Source of the DNA: an uncultured Eubacteriales bacterium
GTDB lineage: Bacteria; Bacillota_A; Clostridia; Christensenellales; Aristaeellaceae
Direction: 5' to 3'
Assembly: GCA_902803675.1 (NCBI GenBank)
Contig: CADCQZ010000392.1
Location: 1-6,835, forward strand
DNA: 6,835 bases
Program-made: the position numbers and the translations under genes
Shown here: positions 1 through 4,922 of the stretch, piece by piece
How the letters are laid out: the number at the start of each line of letters is the position of its first letter
How positions within the stretch are numbered: the stretch's first letter is position 1
The notes under the pieces: model-generated
Told to the model about the DNA's origin: nothing
The model's database searches: none
Seen by the model: the letters and a program-made list of their open reading frames with translations, nothing else

Positions 1-15
1 CGGAGTTTTATTTGT

Positions 16-77
16 GAATGAAGACGCTTCGCTAATGAAGACGCCTGACGGCTAATGAAGCCGCTTCGCTAATGAAA
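16..77. repeat. Intergenic AATGAAG repeat array
   Basis: Four copies of an AATGAA(G/A) core start at about 16, 33, 53 and 70, with steps of 17, 20 and 17 bp. The linkers are close variants (ACGCTTCGC, ACGCCTGACGGC, CCGCTTCGC). Two linkers make small hairpins with the core: GAAG-ACG-CTTC at 20-30 and GAAGC-C-GCTTC at 57-67. The array lies beyond the 3' end of the minus-strand polyphosphate kinase gene. It puts stops in more than one frame and codes for nothing obvious. It looks like low-complexity intergenic filler of the kind dispersed through some Clostridia genomes; that comparison is from memory and untested here. Confidence 0.6.
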
Positions 78-126
78 AATGAGGAATTGGAGTACAAGGC
101 GGAGAGGCCATGGACCCGCAGCCGGT

Positions 127-1041
127 CTATTTCTTTTCCTTGTCCTTCTTCTTTTTGTCCGCCTTCGTTTCCTCTTCCGGGAGCTCTTTGAGCAGCTCCG
201 CCCTGTATTTCGCGAAGGTCTCCAGCCTGTCGGCGGTCACCTCGGGCCAGCGCGGGTCCATGTCCCTGAGGGTCTTAAGGATGATCTGGGACACCACGCA
301 GCGCATGTACCATTTGTGATCGGCCGGCACCACATACCAGGGGCAGTGCGATGTGGATGTGGCGTTGATCGCGCTCTCAAAGGCTTCCTGGTACGCGTCC
401 CAGTAGGCGCGCTCCTCATAGTCGCTCCCGCTGAACTTCCAGTTTTTCTCCGGCTCCTCGATGCGGGACAGGAAGCGCCTGGCCTGCTCGTCCTTGGACA
501 CATGCAGGAAGATCTTGACCACGCGCACGTTGTTCCGGTACAGGTACTCCTCGAAATTCCGGATGTCCTCATACCGGTTTTCGATCACCCTGTCCAGGTC
601 GATGCGGCGGGCGTTGGCCTGGGAGCGGTACAGCTCCTTCACCTTTCCGATGAGCACGTCCTCGTAGTGGGACCGGTTGAATATCGCGATCTCGCCCTTG
701 GCCGGGACCTGCTGCGCGACGCGCCACAGATAATCGTGCGCCAGCTCGACGGAGCTGGGCGCTTTGAAGGCCGCCTCATACACACCGTGCGGGGACAGGC
801 AGCTCAGCACGGCGCGGATGGTGCCGTCCTTGCCGGCCGCGTCCATGGCCTGGAACAGGAAAATGACGCCCTCCTTCTTCTCGGCGTACAGCTTCTGCTG
901 CAGCTCGTCGATCAGGGCGTTGTTCCGCTCCAGCGTTTCCTCCGCGGTTTTTTTGTCGCCCCACAGGCTCGTCTCATCCGTGGAGCATTCCGCGATCACA
1001 AAGGGCCTGGAACCGTCGTAGCAGTACTTTTCAAATGGCAT
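127..1041 (-). CDS. PPK2-family polyphosphate kinase (polyphosphate:nucleotide phosphotransferase)
   Basis: A 304-residue cytosolic enzyme of the PPK2 family, which moves phosphate between inorganic polyphosphate and nucleotides. The P-loop is AMDAAGKDG at residues 65-73. The Walker B/DRS-like motif is IFNRSHYEDVL at 120-130. The lid region has RIEEPEKNWKFS at 193-204 followed by ERAYWDAY at 210-217. FNRSHYEDV with this lid is the pattern I associate with the one-domain PPK2 group that phosphorylates AMP and ADP (class III-like); the substrate is inferred from that. Length is normal for one domain. The frame stays open upstream to 1119, but the ATG at 1041 follows an excellent GGAGGTGAT site, so that start is chosen. 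The last 12 residues hold eight lysines mixed with acidic residues. The gene sits 71 bp downstream of the 275-residue gene on the same strand. No intrinsic terminator is visible after the stop. Confidence 0.93.
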   Translation of the reverse strand: MPFEKYCYDGSRPFVIAECSTDETSLWGDKKTAEETLERNNALIDELQQKLYAEKKEGVIFLFQAMDAAGKDGTIRAVLSCLSPHGVYEAAFKAPSSVELAHDYLWRVAQQVPAKGEIAIFNRSHYEDVLIGKVKELYRSQANARRIDLDRVIENRYEDIRNFEEYLYRNNVRVVKIFLHVSKDEQARRFLSRIEEPEKNWKFSGSDYEERAYWDAYQEAFESAINATSTSHCPWYVVPADHKWYMRCVVSQIILKTLRDMDPRWPEVTADRLETFAKYRAELLKELPEEETKADKKKKDKEKK

Positions 1042-1065
1042 TGAGATCACCTCCGTATGATGTTT

Positions 1066-1085
1066 CGGATCGCTCGCCCGATCCG
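1066..1085 (-). other. Intercistronic hairpin before the polyphosphate kinase gene
   Basis: Perfect 7-bp arms CGGATCG (1066-1072) and CGATCCG (1079-1085) enclose a 6-nt loop, in the gap between the 275-residue gene and the polyphosphate kinase gene. On the minus-strand transcript no U-run follows, so it is not a standard terminator. The kinase ribosome binding site begins about 10 nt later. It could be an mRNA stability or translation element if the two genes share a transcript. Confidence 0.35.
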
Positions 1086-1112
1086 TGTTCGTCCCGTCTC
1101 CCGGCCGCTGCC

Positions 1113-1940
1113 TCAGCACTTCCTGATGAACCCGTAGTCATCCTTGACGGCGTTCACCCAGTCCTCCAGCATTTTCTGCATCCGCCGGCCGTAAGGGTCC
1201 CGGTGCTCAAGGTAGCTGTCGATCAGCTCATCCAGCTCCCGGGCATAGCGGGGATCGGCGCTGGTATACTCTTCCTCGGCCTTCATGATGCCCGCCCTGA
1301 GGGCGTCCGGGTCCGGGATCTGGTTGAGCCTGCGCCAGTTGCCCGCGAGGGTGACCCATTCATCCATGTTCATCAGGCAGTCTTCCATGTCAGTGAACAC
1401 GTCGCCCTGCAGGTAGAACAGCAGCCTGAGATCGTCCTCGTACAGATCGGCGATGAACACGCATTCATCGTCGTTTCTTATCACGCCGGAGCTGTCGGGC
1501 TTCTCCTTTGCCGGGGTCAGGGTGATGCTCGGGCCGCAAGCCCTGTACGGCATCCGTTTCTCGCTGAAGCGGTCGATGCGGCGGATCAGCCCGTCCCCGT
1601 TGAGGTCCAGCCGCACCAGCTCCCCCTCGTCCGCTTTCCACGGGCGGATGCGCAGCATCACGTCGTCGTCCTCGCTCATGGCGGCTGTGCAGATCGGGAT
1701 GGGCTTAAGGCCGTCGTAGGATCGTTTCTCCCGGATCAGGAAGCCCTTCACCGCGTCGATGCCGCTGAGCGGCCGGTCCAGCTTTTCGGACGTGAGCACG
1801 CAGTCCTCCGCCAGGTATTTGAAAGCGGCGGCGGGCGTGTCGGGGAACAGGTCCGGCATCATGGCGTACAGGGCGGAGAGTTTCCGGTACTGGATGATCA
1901 TCTTTTCCCGGCCCGACGCCGTTTCATAGTCCCAGTTCAT
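1113..1940 (-). CDS. Unrecognised 275-residue protein, possible NTF2/SnoaL-like N-terminal domain
   Basis: I do not recognise this gene with confidence. The 275-residue product is soluble, acidic, and has no signal peptide or membrane segment. Residues about 36-125 (AAFKYLAEDCVLTSEK, then a PLSGIDAVKGFL segment, then strand-like GELVRLDLNGDGLIRRIDRF) follow the order of a SnoaL/NTF2-like cone domain: an early helix with AEDCV, a GxxAVxxFL helix, and late strands. This is a tentative fold guess only. The remainder, residues 150-275, is rich in Asp, Glu and Tyr with a mostly helical C-terminus (for example ARELDELIDSYLEHRD at 233-248). The frame is open for six more codons upstream, but the ATG at 1940 follows a G-rich site (AAGGGGGGAT, spacing about 5), so that start is preferred. 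The polyphosphate kinase follows 71 bp downstream on the same strand; a functional link is unproven. Confidence 0.75.
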   Translation of the reverse strand: MNWDYETASGREKMIIQYRKLSALYAMMPDLFPDTPAAAFKYLAEDCVLTSEKLDRPLSGIDAVKGFLIREKRSYDGLKPIPICTAAMSEDDDVMLRIRPWKADEGELVRLDLNGDGLIRRIDRFSEKRMPYRACGPSITLTPAKEKPDSSGVIRNDDECVFIADLYEDDLRLLFYLQGDVFTDMEDCLMNMDEWVTLAGNWRRLNQIPDPDALRAGIMKAEEEYTSADPRYARELDELIDSYLEHRDPYGRRMQKMLEDWVNAVKDDYGFIRKC

Positions 1941-1954
1941 GTCATCCCCCCTTG

Positions 1955-1978
1955 GCACGGCCGGCCTGCGGGCCGTGC
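1955..1978 (-). promoter_or_regulatory. Hairpin directly upstream of the ribosome binding site of the 275-residue gene
   Basis: A perfect 8-bp GC-rich stem, GCACGGCC (1955-1962) with GGCCGTGC (1971-1978), has an 8-nt loop. On the minus-strand transcript it ends only a few nucleotides before the G-rich ribosome binding site at about 1943-1952 and has no U-run. It may influence translation of the downstream gene. An AT-rich stretch (1981-2003) with AGTTAT/ATAACT arms lies just beyond it and is the likeliest place for a promoter, though I cannot point to clear hexamers. Confidence 0.35.
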
Positions 1979-2060
1979 AGTTATAAACTGTAAATTAATA
2001 ACTATCCTGGATTTGACTGTCGCTCGGGCAGTTCTCCCAATTACGGTCATGCGCGCCCGG

Positions 2061-2552
2061 TCAGTCGTGGCAGTCCACGATGTTGATGTACCAGCTCTTT
2101 GGGTATTTGTCCAGGATCTTCCCGAACTCGACCTCCCAGTCGATGTCCTTCTCGTACGCGGCCAGCGCCCCGAGCCACCAGGCGCTTTTCCCGGGCTCCA
2201 GCCAGGTGCCGTCGGGCAGCACCAGGCTGAAGCAGAACCGGGACCGGAAGCACTCTTCGCAGGTCATGCCCTTCGGGTCCTTTTTCCACGCCTCCCACAG
2301 GGCCGGGCATTTTTCCCTCAGCTCTTCCTCCGTGTCCTCCGGGCGGATCATGGGGAAGTCCTTCAGCTTGCGGTGGTGATCGCCGCCCAGCATCCAGGCA
2401 TAGCGCCCGCCCTGGCCCCAGTAGTCGAATTTGTGATCGTGATCCTCCTGATACATCGGATCGTCCTCCGCCTCGGTGTACGGGCCGATCCGGTCGTAGA
2501 TATCTTCCCAGGTCATCGGCTTTTCGGACAGGATCATGACGGGGAAATGCAT
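2061..2552 (-). CDS. Small conserved hypothetical protein, family also found in phages
   Basis: A 163-residue soluble protein of unknown function. Three blocks look conserved from my memory of phage and bacterial hypotheticals of this type: KFDYWGQGGRY at residues 41-51 (others carry KWDWY-IGGRW), VLPDGTWLEPGKSAWWLG at 111-128, and a C-terminal YINIVDCHD at 155-163 (others end VDCHI or similar). A cysteine cluster, TCEECFRSRFC at 97-107, could bind metal but is not proof of it. Tryptophan and aromatic content is high. The ATG at 2552 is preceded by a modest GAGG site about 9 nt away; a longer overlapping frame on the same strand (2047-2643) is a shadow. It lies 181 bp downstream of the replisome-organizer-like gene, which also has phage affinities, so both may descend from one mobile element. 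Confidence 0.72.
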   Translation of the reverse strand: MHFPVMILSEKPMTWEDIYDRIGPYTEAEDDPMYQEDHDHKFDYWGQGGRYAWMLGGDHHRKLKDFPMIRPEDTEEELREKCPALWEAWKKDPKGMTCEECFRSRFCFSLVLPDGTWLEPGKSAWWLGALAAYEKDIDWEVEFGKILDKYPKSWYINIVDCHD

Positions 2553-2572
2553 GTGGGATCCCTCTTTTCATT

Positions 2573-2588
2573 GACGTGATGACGTGAT
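2573..2588. repeat. Tandem 8-bp direct repeat in the 5' leader
   Basis: GACGTGAT occurs twice back to back (2573-2580 and 2581-2588), between the candidate promoter and the ribosome binding site of the 163-residue gene. It could be a paired half-site for a regulator or a replication-slippage product. Confidence 0.5.
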
Positions 2589-2599
2589 CGTGTGGGGAT

Positions 2600-2629
2600 A
2601 TAATACCACATCGCGAAAACAATGAGCAA
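2600..2629 (-). promoter_or_regulatory. Candidate promoter for the 163-residue gene
   Basis: Read on the minus strand, TATTAT (2605-2600) matches the -10 consensus at five of six positions. TTGCTC (2629-2624), 18 bp upstream, is a weak -35 that shares only TTG with consensus. The predicted transcript start near 2593 gives a leader of about 40 nt. The -35 lies inside the first heptamer of the adjoining repeat array. Confidence 0.4.
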
Positions 2630-2683
2630 TCAGCAATTAGCAATTAGCAATGAGCAATTAGCAATGAGCAATGAGCGATGAGG
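2621..2683. repeat. Tandem heptamer array (AATNAGC)
   Basis: Eight consecutive 7-bp units follow the pattern AAT(G/C/T)AGC in perfect register from 2621 to 2676, followed by a degenerate ninth (GATGAGG). The middle base varies G, C, T, T, G, T, G, G. The array fills the gap between the replisome-organizer-like gene and the 163-residue gene. No coding potential is apparent. Similar low-complexity arrays occur in intergenic DNA of some gut Clostridia, as far as I recall. Confidence 0.85.
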
Positions 2684-2702
2684 TCATCTGCCATGGGATG
2701 AC
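2683..2702. other. Short hairpin after the replisome-organizer-like gene
   Basis: GTCATC (2683-2688) and GATGAC (2697-2702) form 6 bp around an 8-nt loop, with GAGG and CCTC flanks that could extend the stem past a small bulge. It lies about 32 nt beyond the stop of the minus-strand replisome-organizer-like gene. No U-run follows on the minus strand, so a terminator role is weakly supported. Confidence 0.25.
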
Positions 2703-2733
2703 AGCCTCTCCGCACGGTCCGACACATCGCCCC

Positions 2734-3528
2734 TCACACCGGCGGATCAAAAAACTGCTCGTAATCAAAGCACTCGTCCGGCCCGATGCCATGGCCGTAT
2801 CCGCTGTCCCGGCCGGACTGCCACGGGACGATATCGCATACGTCCTCATCCTCCCAGCGGCGGCCGGTCAGCCAGGTGGTGGCCAGGGGAATGAACTGCC
2901 CGCCGTCCCGCGTCCACTGGGGGGACTGCTTCTGCCGCTCCACCGCGTCCAGGATGACTGAAAGCAGATCCTCGTCCGGATCAAGATCCCTGAATACCTT
3001 CAGCGCCTTCGCCCTGTTTTGTTTTCGAGGATAAGAAGACCAGAAGCGCGCGAAATCCCCGTCGGTTTTTTCATCGGTATCGAACGATACCGTTTCTTTA
3101 TTATCTTTAACTTTACTTTTTTCTTTTTCTTTTTCTTTATCTTTATCTTGCGGTGTTTCGTAAGCGTTCGTTGAAGTTGGTAAGGCTTCGTAAGCGTTCG
3201 TTGAAGTTGGTAAAGATCCGCCGTCATTCTCAGGATATTCCGGCAGAGCGCGATCGTCATCGGCTTTGTGCCTCGCCTTTTTAGCGCGCTTTTCCCGGTT
3301 GCTTCTGTTTGCTTCGCATTTCGCGGCGTAGCCGGCCTCGATCCTGTCGATATCATCCTTGATGAACATGAACGCCACCGCCATCGGCTGCTCGAGTTCC
3401 GGGATGATCCCGTTCTCGTGGTACTCGGACAGGGCCATCACCAGGATGCCTTTCTCCTCGTCGGTGAGTGTTTTGAGCTTTTCCCTGTAACTGTCCTGGA
3501 ACACGAAACCCGTCATTCGTCTGAGCAT
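2734..3528 (-). CDS. Phage-type replisome organizer-like protein (DUF6291-like N-terminus)
   Basis: A 264-residue protein of modular build. Residues 1-70 (MTGFVFQDSYREKLKTL, then EEKGILVMALSEYHENGIIPEL and AVAFMFIKDDID) match the DUF6291 pattern found in phage replication proteins. Residues 76-155 are a charged, low-complexity linker. It contains a duplicated ten-residue segment (LPTSTNAYEA at 107-116, repeated from 117) and a DKDKEKEKEKSKVK run. Residues 159-228 (FARFWSSYPRKQNRAKAL, then GGQFIPLATTWLTGRRWEDE) match the C-terminal module of many phage replisome organizers, DnaD-like or primosomal, thought to bind DNA or load helicase. The ATG at 3528 has an ideal AAGGAGG site 5 nt away and was chosen over the in-frame ATG at 3516. 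No helicase loader, helicase or other replication gene is in the window, so it looks stranded. The role in replication initiation is inferred from family resemblance. Confidence 0.8.
   Translation of the reverse strand: MLRRMTGFVFQDSYREKLKTLTDEEKGILVMALSEYHENGIIPELEQPMAVAFMFIKDDIDRIEAGYAAKCEANRSNREKRAKKARHKADDDRALPEYPENDGGSLPTSTNAYEALPTSTNAYETPQDKDKEKEKEKSKVKDNKETVSFDTDEKTDGDFARFWSSYPRKQNRAKALKVFRDLDPDEDLLSVILDAVERQKQSPQWTRDGGQFIPLATTWLTGRRWEDEDVCDIVPWQSGRDSGYGHGIGPDECFDYEQFFDPPV
3094..3149. repeat. Polypurine/polypyrimidine slippage tract inside the linker
   Basis: An almost uninterrupted pyrimidine run on the plus strand (purine on the coding strand) is built of six-base units such as GATAAA and GAAAAA, encoding the alternating Asp/Glu-Lys linker. 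Because the unit is two codons, gain or loss of units would keep the reading frame. Confidence 0.7.
3157..3213. repeat. 27-bp perfect direct repeat, 30-bp period, inside the linker
   Basis: Positions 3157-3183 and 3187-3213 are identical over 27 bases, separated by three bases. This encodes the tandem LPTSTNAYEA duplication in the replisome-organizer-like protein. The period is ten codons, so the duplication is in frame and appears recent, since no silent differences have accumulated. Confidence 0.9.
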
Positions 3529-3590
3529 ATTTTCCTCCTTCTGTTTTTTCCCCGCGGCGCCGCCAAAGGATATACCCCCGGGATATTTCC

Positions 3591-3619
3591 ACTATAACTC
3601 AAAAAAACGGCGATCTCCA
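3591..3619 (-). promoter_or_regulatory. Candidate promoter for the replisome-organizer-like gene
   Basis: On the minus strand TATAGT (3596-3591; five of six to consensus) lies 17 bp downstream of TGGAGA (3619-3614; four of six). The predicted start near 3584 gives a leader of about 55 nt ending in the AAGGAGG site. An imperfect palindrome with ATAT ends (3570-3586) overlaps the predicted start and could be an operator. Confidence 0.45.
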
Positions 3620-3630
3620 CGTCGCTTAAA

Positions 3631-3671
3631 AAGTGCCGTGAAGCCTTGGCGCGTAAGGGTCCATGGCACTT
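3631..3671. repeat. Inverted repeat with 27-nt internal segment
   Basis: AAGTGCC (3631-3637) and GGCACTT (3665-3671) are perfect 7-bp arms. The left arm is preceded by TTAAA and the right followed by AA, so the ends look alike. The internal 27 nt hold further small pairings (GCC-TT-GGC; CCTT with AAGG), allowing a folded RNA. It lies just upstream of the candidate promoter of the replisome-organizer-like gene. Confidence 0.45.
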
Positions 3672-3953
3672 AATGACAATATTTACCAGTCGTTGACAGG
3701 GGCTTTCTGCCGGGGTTTTTGATCGTGGCGTGTGTGGAGCGTGCGGTCACCTGTGGCGAACGAGCCAAAGCGCCGCGAGGATCGTCTCCTTTCATGGGTC
3801 GTCTCCCTCCGGGTGTCATATTGAGTCCATACGGATGACGAAGTATCTGTTCTGAAGTTTGAACAAATGCGTTGGGGCAATGCGGGCCCGCGGCAAGCTG
3901 AAACGGCAAAGCTCTCCGGGTATCGATCGCAGGACCGTCCCTCTGTGGCGCCG

Positions 3954-4007
3954 CATTTATTCGGTCGAAAAAATGTAAGAAACACCATTTATTCGGTCGA
4001 AAAAATG
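3954..4007. promoter_or_regulatory. Two tandem 22-bp dyad-symmetric sites, probable operator pair
   Basis: Two copies of a 22-bp element (3954-3975 and 3986-4007) are identical, and the identity extends one base further (23 bp). Each is a near-perfect palindrome: left arm CATTTATTCG, centre GT, right arm CGAAAAAATG, with one mismatched pair at the sixth position (A opposite A). The centres are 32 bp apart, close to three helical turns, so bound dimers would face the same side. A weaker TCGATCGA centre at 4027-4034 could be a third, degenerate site. The regulator and target gene are unknown; the nearest genes are the secreted protein downstream and the divergent replisome-organizer-like gene. 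Confidence 0.6.
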
Positions 4008-4125
4008 TGTTATGGATTTGGAAGGGTCGATCGAATTTCGGAGTGCAGGAACTTACTCATTGCTGATCTCATCTCCTGACGATTCTCCTGTAACAACTTG
4101 ACACAGACCTTTGCCGGGATGCCGA

Positions 4126-4155
4126 TTGTCATTTTATGGGCAGACGTGGTAAGAT
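4126..4155 (+). promoter_or_regulatory. Candidate promoter for the secreted-protein gene
   Basis: TTGTCA (4126-4131; five of six to -35 consensus) and TAAGAT (4150-4155; four of six to -10 consensus) are 18 bp apart. The predicted start near 4162 would give a leader of about 119 nt containing two hairpins. A perfect TTGACA at 4098-4103 has no acceptable -10 partner at normal spacing. Confidence 0.35.
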
Positions 4156-4201
4156 ATCATTCAGACAGGAAAGATCTCCGGTGCAGGGTGGACCGTCAGC
4201 C

Positions 4202-4266
4202 CCCGATCGCCGCATATTTTGAGGGCGATCGGGATCCGGCGGCGGGATACGGGAATGAAAGTATCC
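4202..4266 (+). promoter_or_regulatory. Two-hairpin 5' leader of the secreted-protein gene
   Basis: The first hairpin is a perfect 10-bp stem, CCCGATCGCC (4202-4211) with GGCGATCGGG (4224-4233), around a 12-nt loop. The second is GGATAC (4245-4250) with GTATCC (4261-4266) around a 10-nt loop, ending just before the GGAAGGAG ribosome binding site. Neither is followed by a U-run, so they are not terminators. The second could control access to the ribosome binding site. No known riboswitch class is recognised. Confidence 0.45.
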
Positions 4267-4280
4267 GGGAAGGAGAATGT

Positions 4281-4853
4281 ATGAAACGCTATTTCGCTCT
4301 TTTTTCGGTCATGGTGCTGCTCCTGACGGGCATGGCCGGTCCCGCCGGCGCCTTGTCGCCCGATGCCGTGCTGACCCTGGTCATCTCCTACGATGGCAGC
4401 GGTCAATGGAAAAAGGCCGATATGAACACCCTGGAGCGTTCGATCAACAGCCACCGGTACACGGTCTGTGTGAATGCCCCGAAGGGCAGGGTCTCCGAGA
4501 TCTGGTTCCGGGGATGGTTCGATGATCTGGAGCCGGATCACGGAGAGACCCGGTACACCGAAGCGATCTCGGCGTTTTACAACTTCGCGTATGTGCTTTA
4601 CGATCTCGGCATCATCGAGGACGGGCTCGATGATTTTCCGGAAGGGATCTCTCCCTTCACGCCGGACGGTGTTTATGAAAGGCTCAAGGAAGGCGTGGAC
4701 TGGAGCTGGGGCTTTGCCAGACTTGATAACAGCTGGGAAAACATGGTTATCGACGTCGGCGTATTTGAGGGGACGAACAGGTCCACCGGCGCGTATGTCC
4801 TCATGACGGGCAGCCCGAACAGCGATTTTGAAGCCTATATCAAACTGCCGTGA
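4281..4853 (+). CDS. Small secreted protein of unknown function
   Basis: The 190-residue product carries a clear Sec signal peptide: basic MKRY, a hydrophobic core (FALFSVMVLLLTGMAG), and a likely cleavage after AGA at residue 24 (AGA|LS). There is no lipobox cysteine at the cleavage site, so it is probably released or loosely wall-associated. The mature part is acidic and aromatic-rich (EIWFRGWFDDLEPDHG at 73-88, DWSWGFARLDNSWENM at 140-155) with a single cysteine at 63. I recognise no family. The frame is open upstream to 4098, but the ATG at 4281 is preceded by GGAAGGAG at good distance and begins the signal peptide, so it is the start. The ADP-ribosylglycohydrolase starts 69 bp downstream on the same strand; the gap contains a palindrome, so separate control is possible. 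Confidence 0.78.
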   Translation: MKRYFALFSVMVLLLTGMAGPAGALSPDAVLTLVISYDGSGQWKKADMNTLERSINSHRYTVCVNAPKGRVSEIWFRGWFDDLEPDHGETRYTEAISAFYNFAYVLYDLGIIEDGLDDFPEGISPFTPDGVYERLKEGVDWSWGFARLDNSWENMVIDVGVFEGTNRSTGAYVLMTGSPNSDFEAYIKLP

Positions 4854-4891
4854 CGATGCCGGCATCCCCGCTTATCCATCTCCAGATCTCA

Positions 4892-4908
4892 ATATAAAGG
4901 CTTTATAT
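4892..4908. promoter_or_regulatory. 17-bp AT-rich palindrome before the ADP-ribosylglycohydrolase gene
   Basis: ATATAAAG (4892-4899) and CTTTATAT (4901-4908) are perfect 8-bp arms around one central base. The element ends 2 bp before the GGAGG ribosome binding site. With a one-base centre it suits a DNA operator better than an RNA hairpin. It contains TATAAA, which could double as a -10 element, but I see no good -35. Confidence 0.45.
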
Positions 4909-4922
4909 CCGGAGGTCAACTT

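Larger units (their letters stand above)
3620..4125. other. Divergent intergenic region without a convincing gene
   Basis: This stretch separates the minus-strand left half from the plus-strand right half. Frames of 79 and 101 codons on the minus strand and 70 on the plus strand overlap each other and show no recognisable motif, periodic composition or consistent start signal. The best sub-ORF is 41 codons on the minus strand (3795-3670). It starts with ATG behind a GGAGG about 10 nt away and ends inside the inverted repeat at 3631-3671; I give it little weight. The notable contents are that inverted repeat and the paired 22-bp dyads at 3954-4007. I found no match to tRNA, tmRNA, RNase P or SRP RNA signatures. 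Confidence 0.5.

Noticed and set aside
79..2579. Long plus-strand open frames opposite the polyphosphate kinase, 275-residue and 163-residue genes (321 and 514 codons)
   Set aside because: They are antisense to genes with recognisable motifs or strong ribosome binding sites, show no family motifs, and are expected in GC-rich coding DNA.
2621..2683. CRISPR-like array
   Set aside because: The units are 7 bp with no spacers, so it is a simple tandem repeat.
3849..3864. GTTC-N8-GAAC as a LexA-type SOS box
   Set aside because: The Gram-positive SOS box has the half-sites in the opposite order with a shorter spacer, and there is no promoter or SOS gene here.
3670..3988. Overlapping minus-strand frames of 79 and 101 codons, and a 41-codon sub-ORF at 3795-3670
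   Set aside because: Two competing frames cover the same DNA with no recognisable motif. The ribosome binding site for the 41-codon ORF is distant and its end lies within an inverted repeat. Not enough to call a gene.
3954..4008. Possible mini-CRISPR (two 23-bp repeats)
   Set aside because: The spacer is only 9 bp, there are only two copies, the repeats are near-perfect palindromes, and no cas gene is present. An operator pair fits better.
4098..4103. Perfect TTGACA as -35 for the secreted-protein gene
   Set aside because: The hexamer 17 bp downstream is GCCGAT, which is not a credible -10.
4855..4866. Perfect 12-bp palindrome GATGCCGGCATC just after the secreted-protein stop, as a terminator
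   Set aside because: It has no loop and no following T-run; a chance palindrome in GC-rich DNA is likelier.
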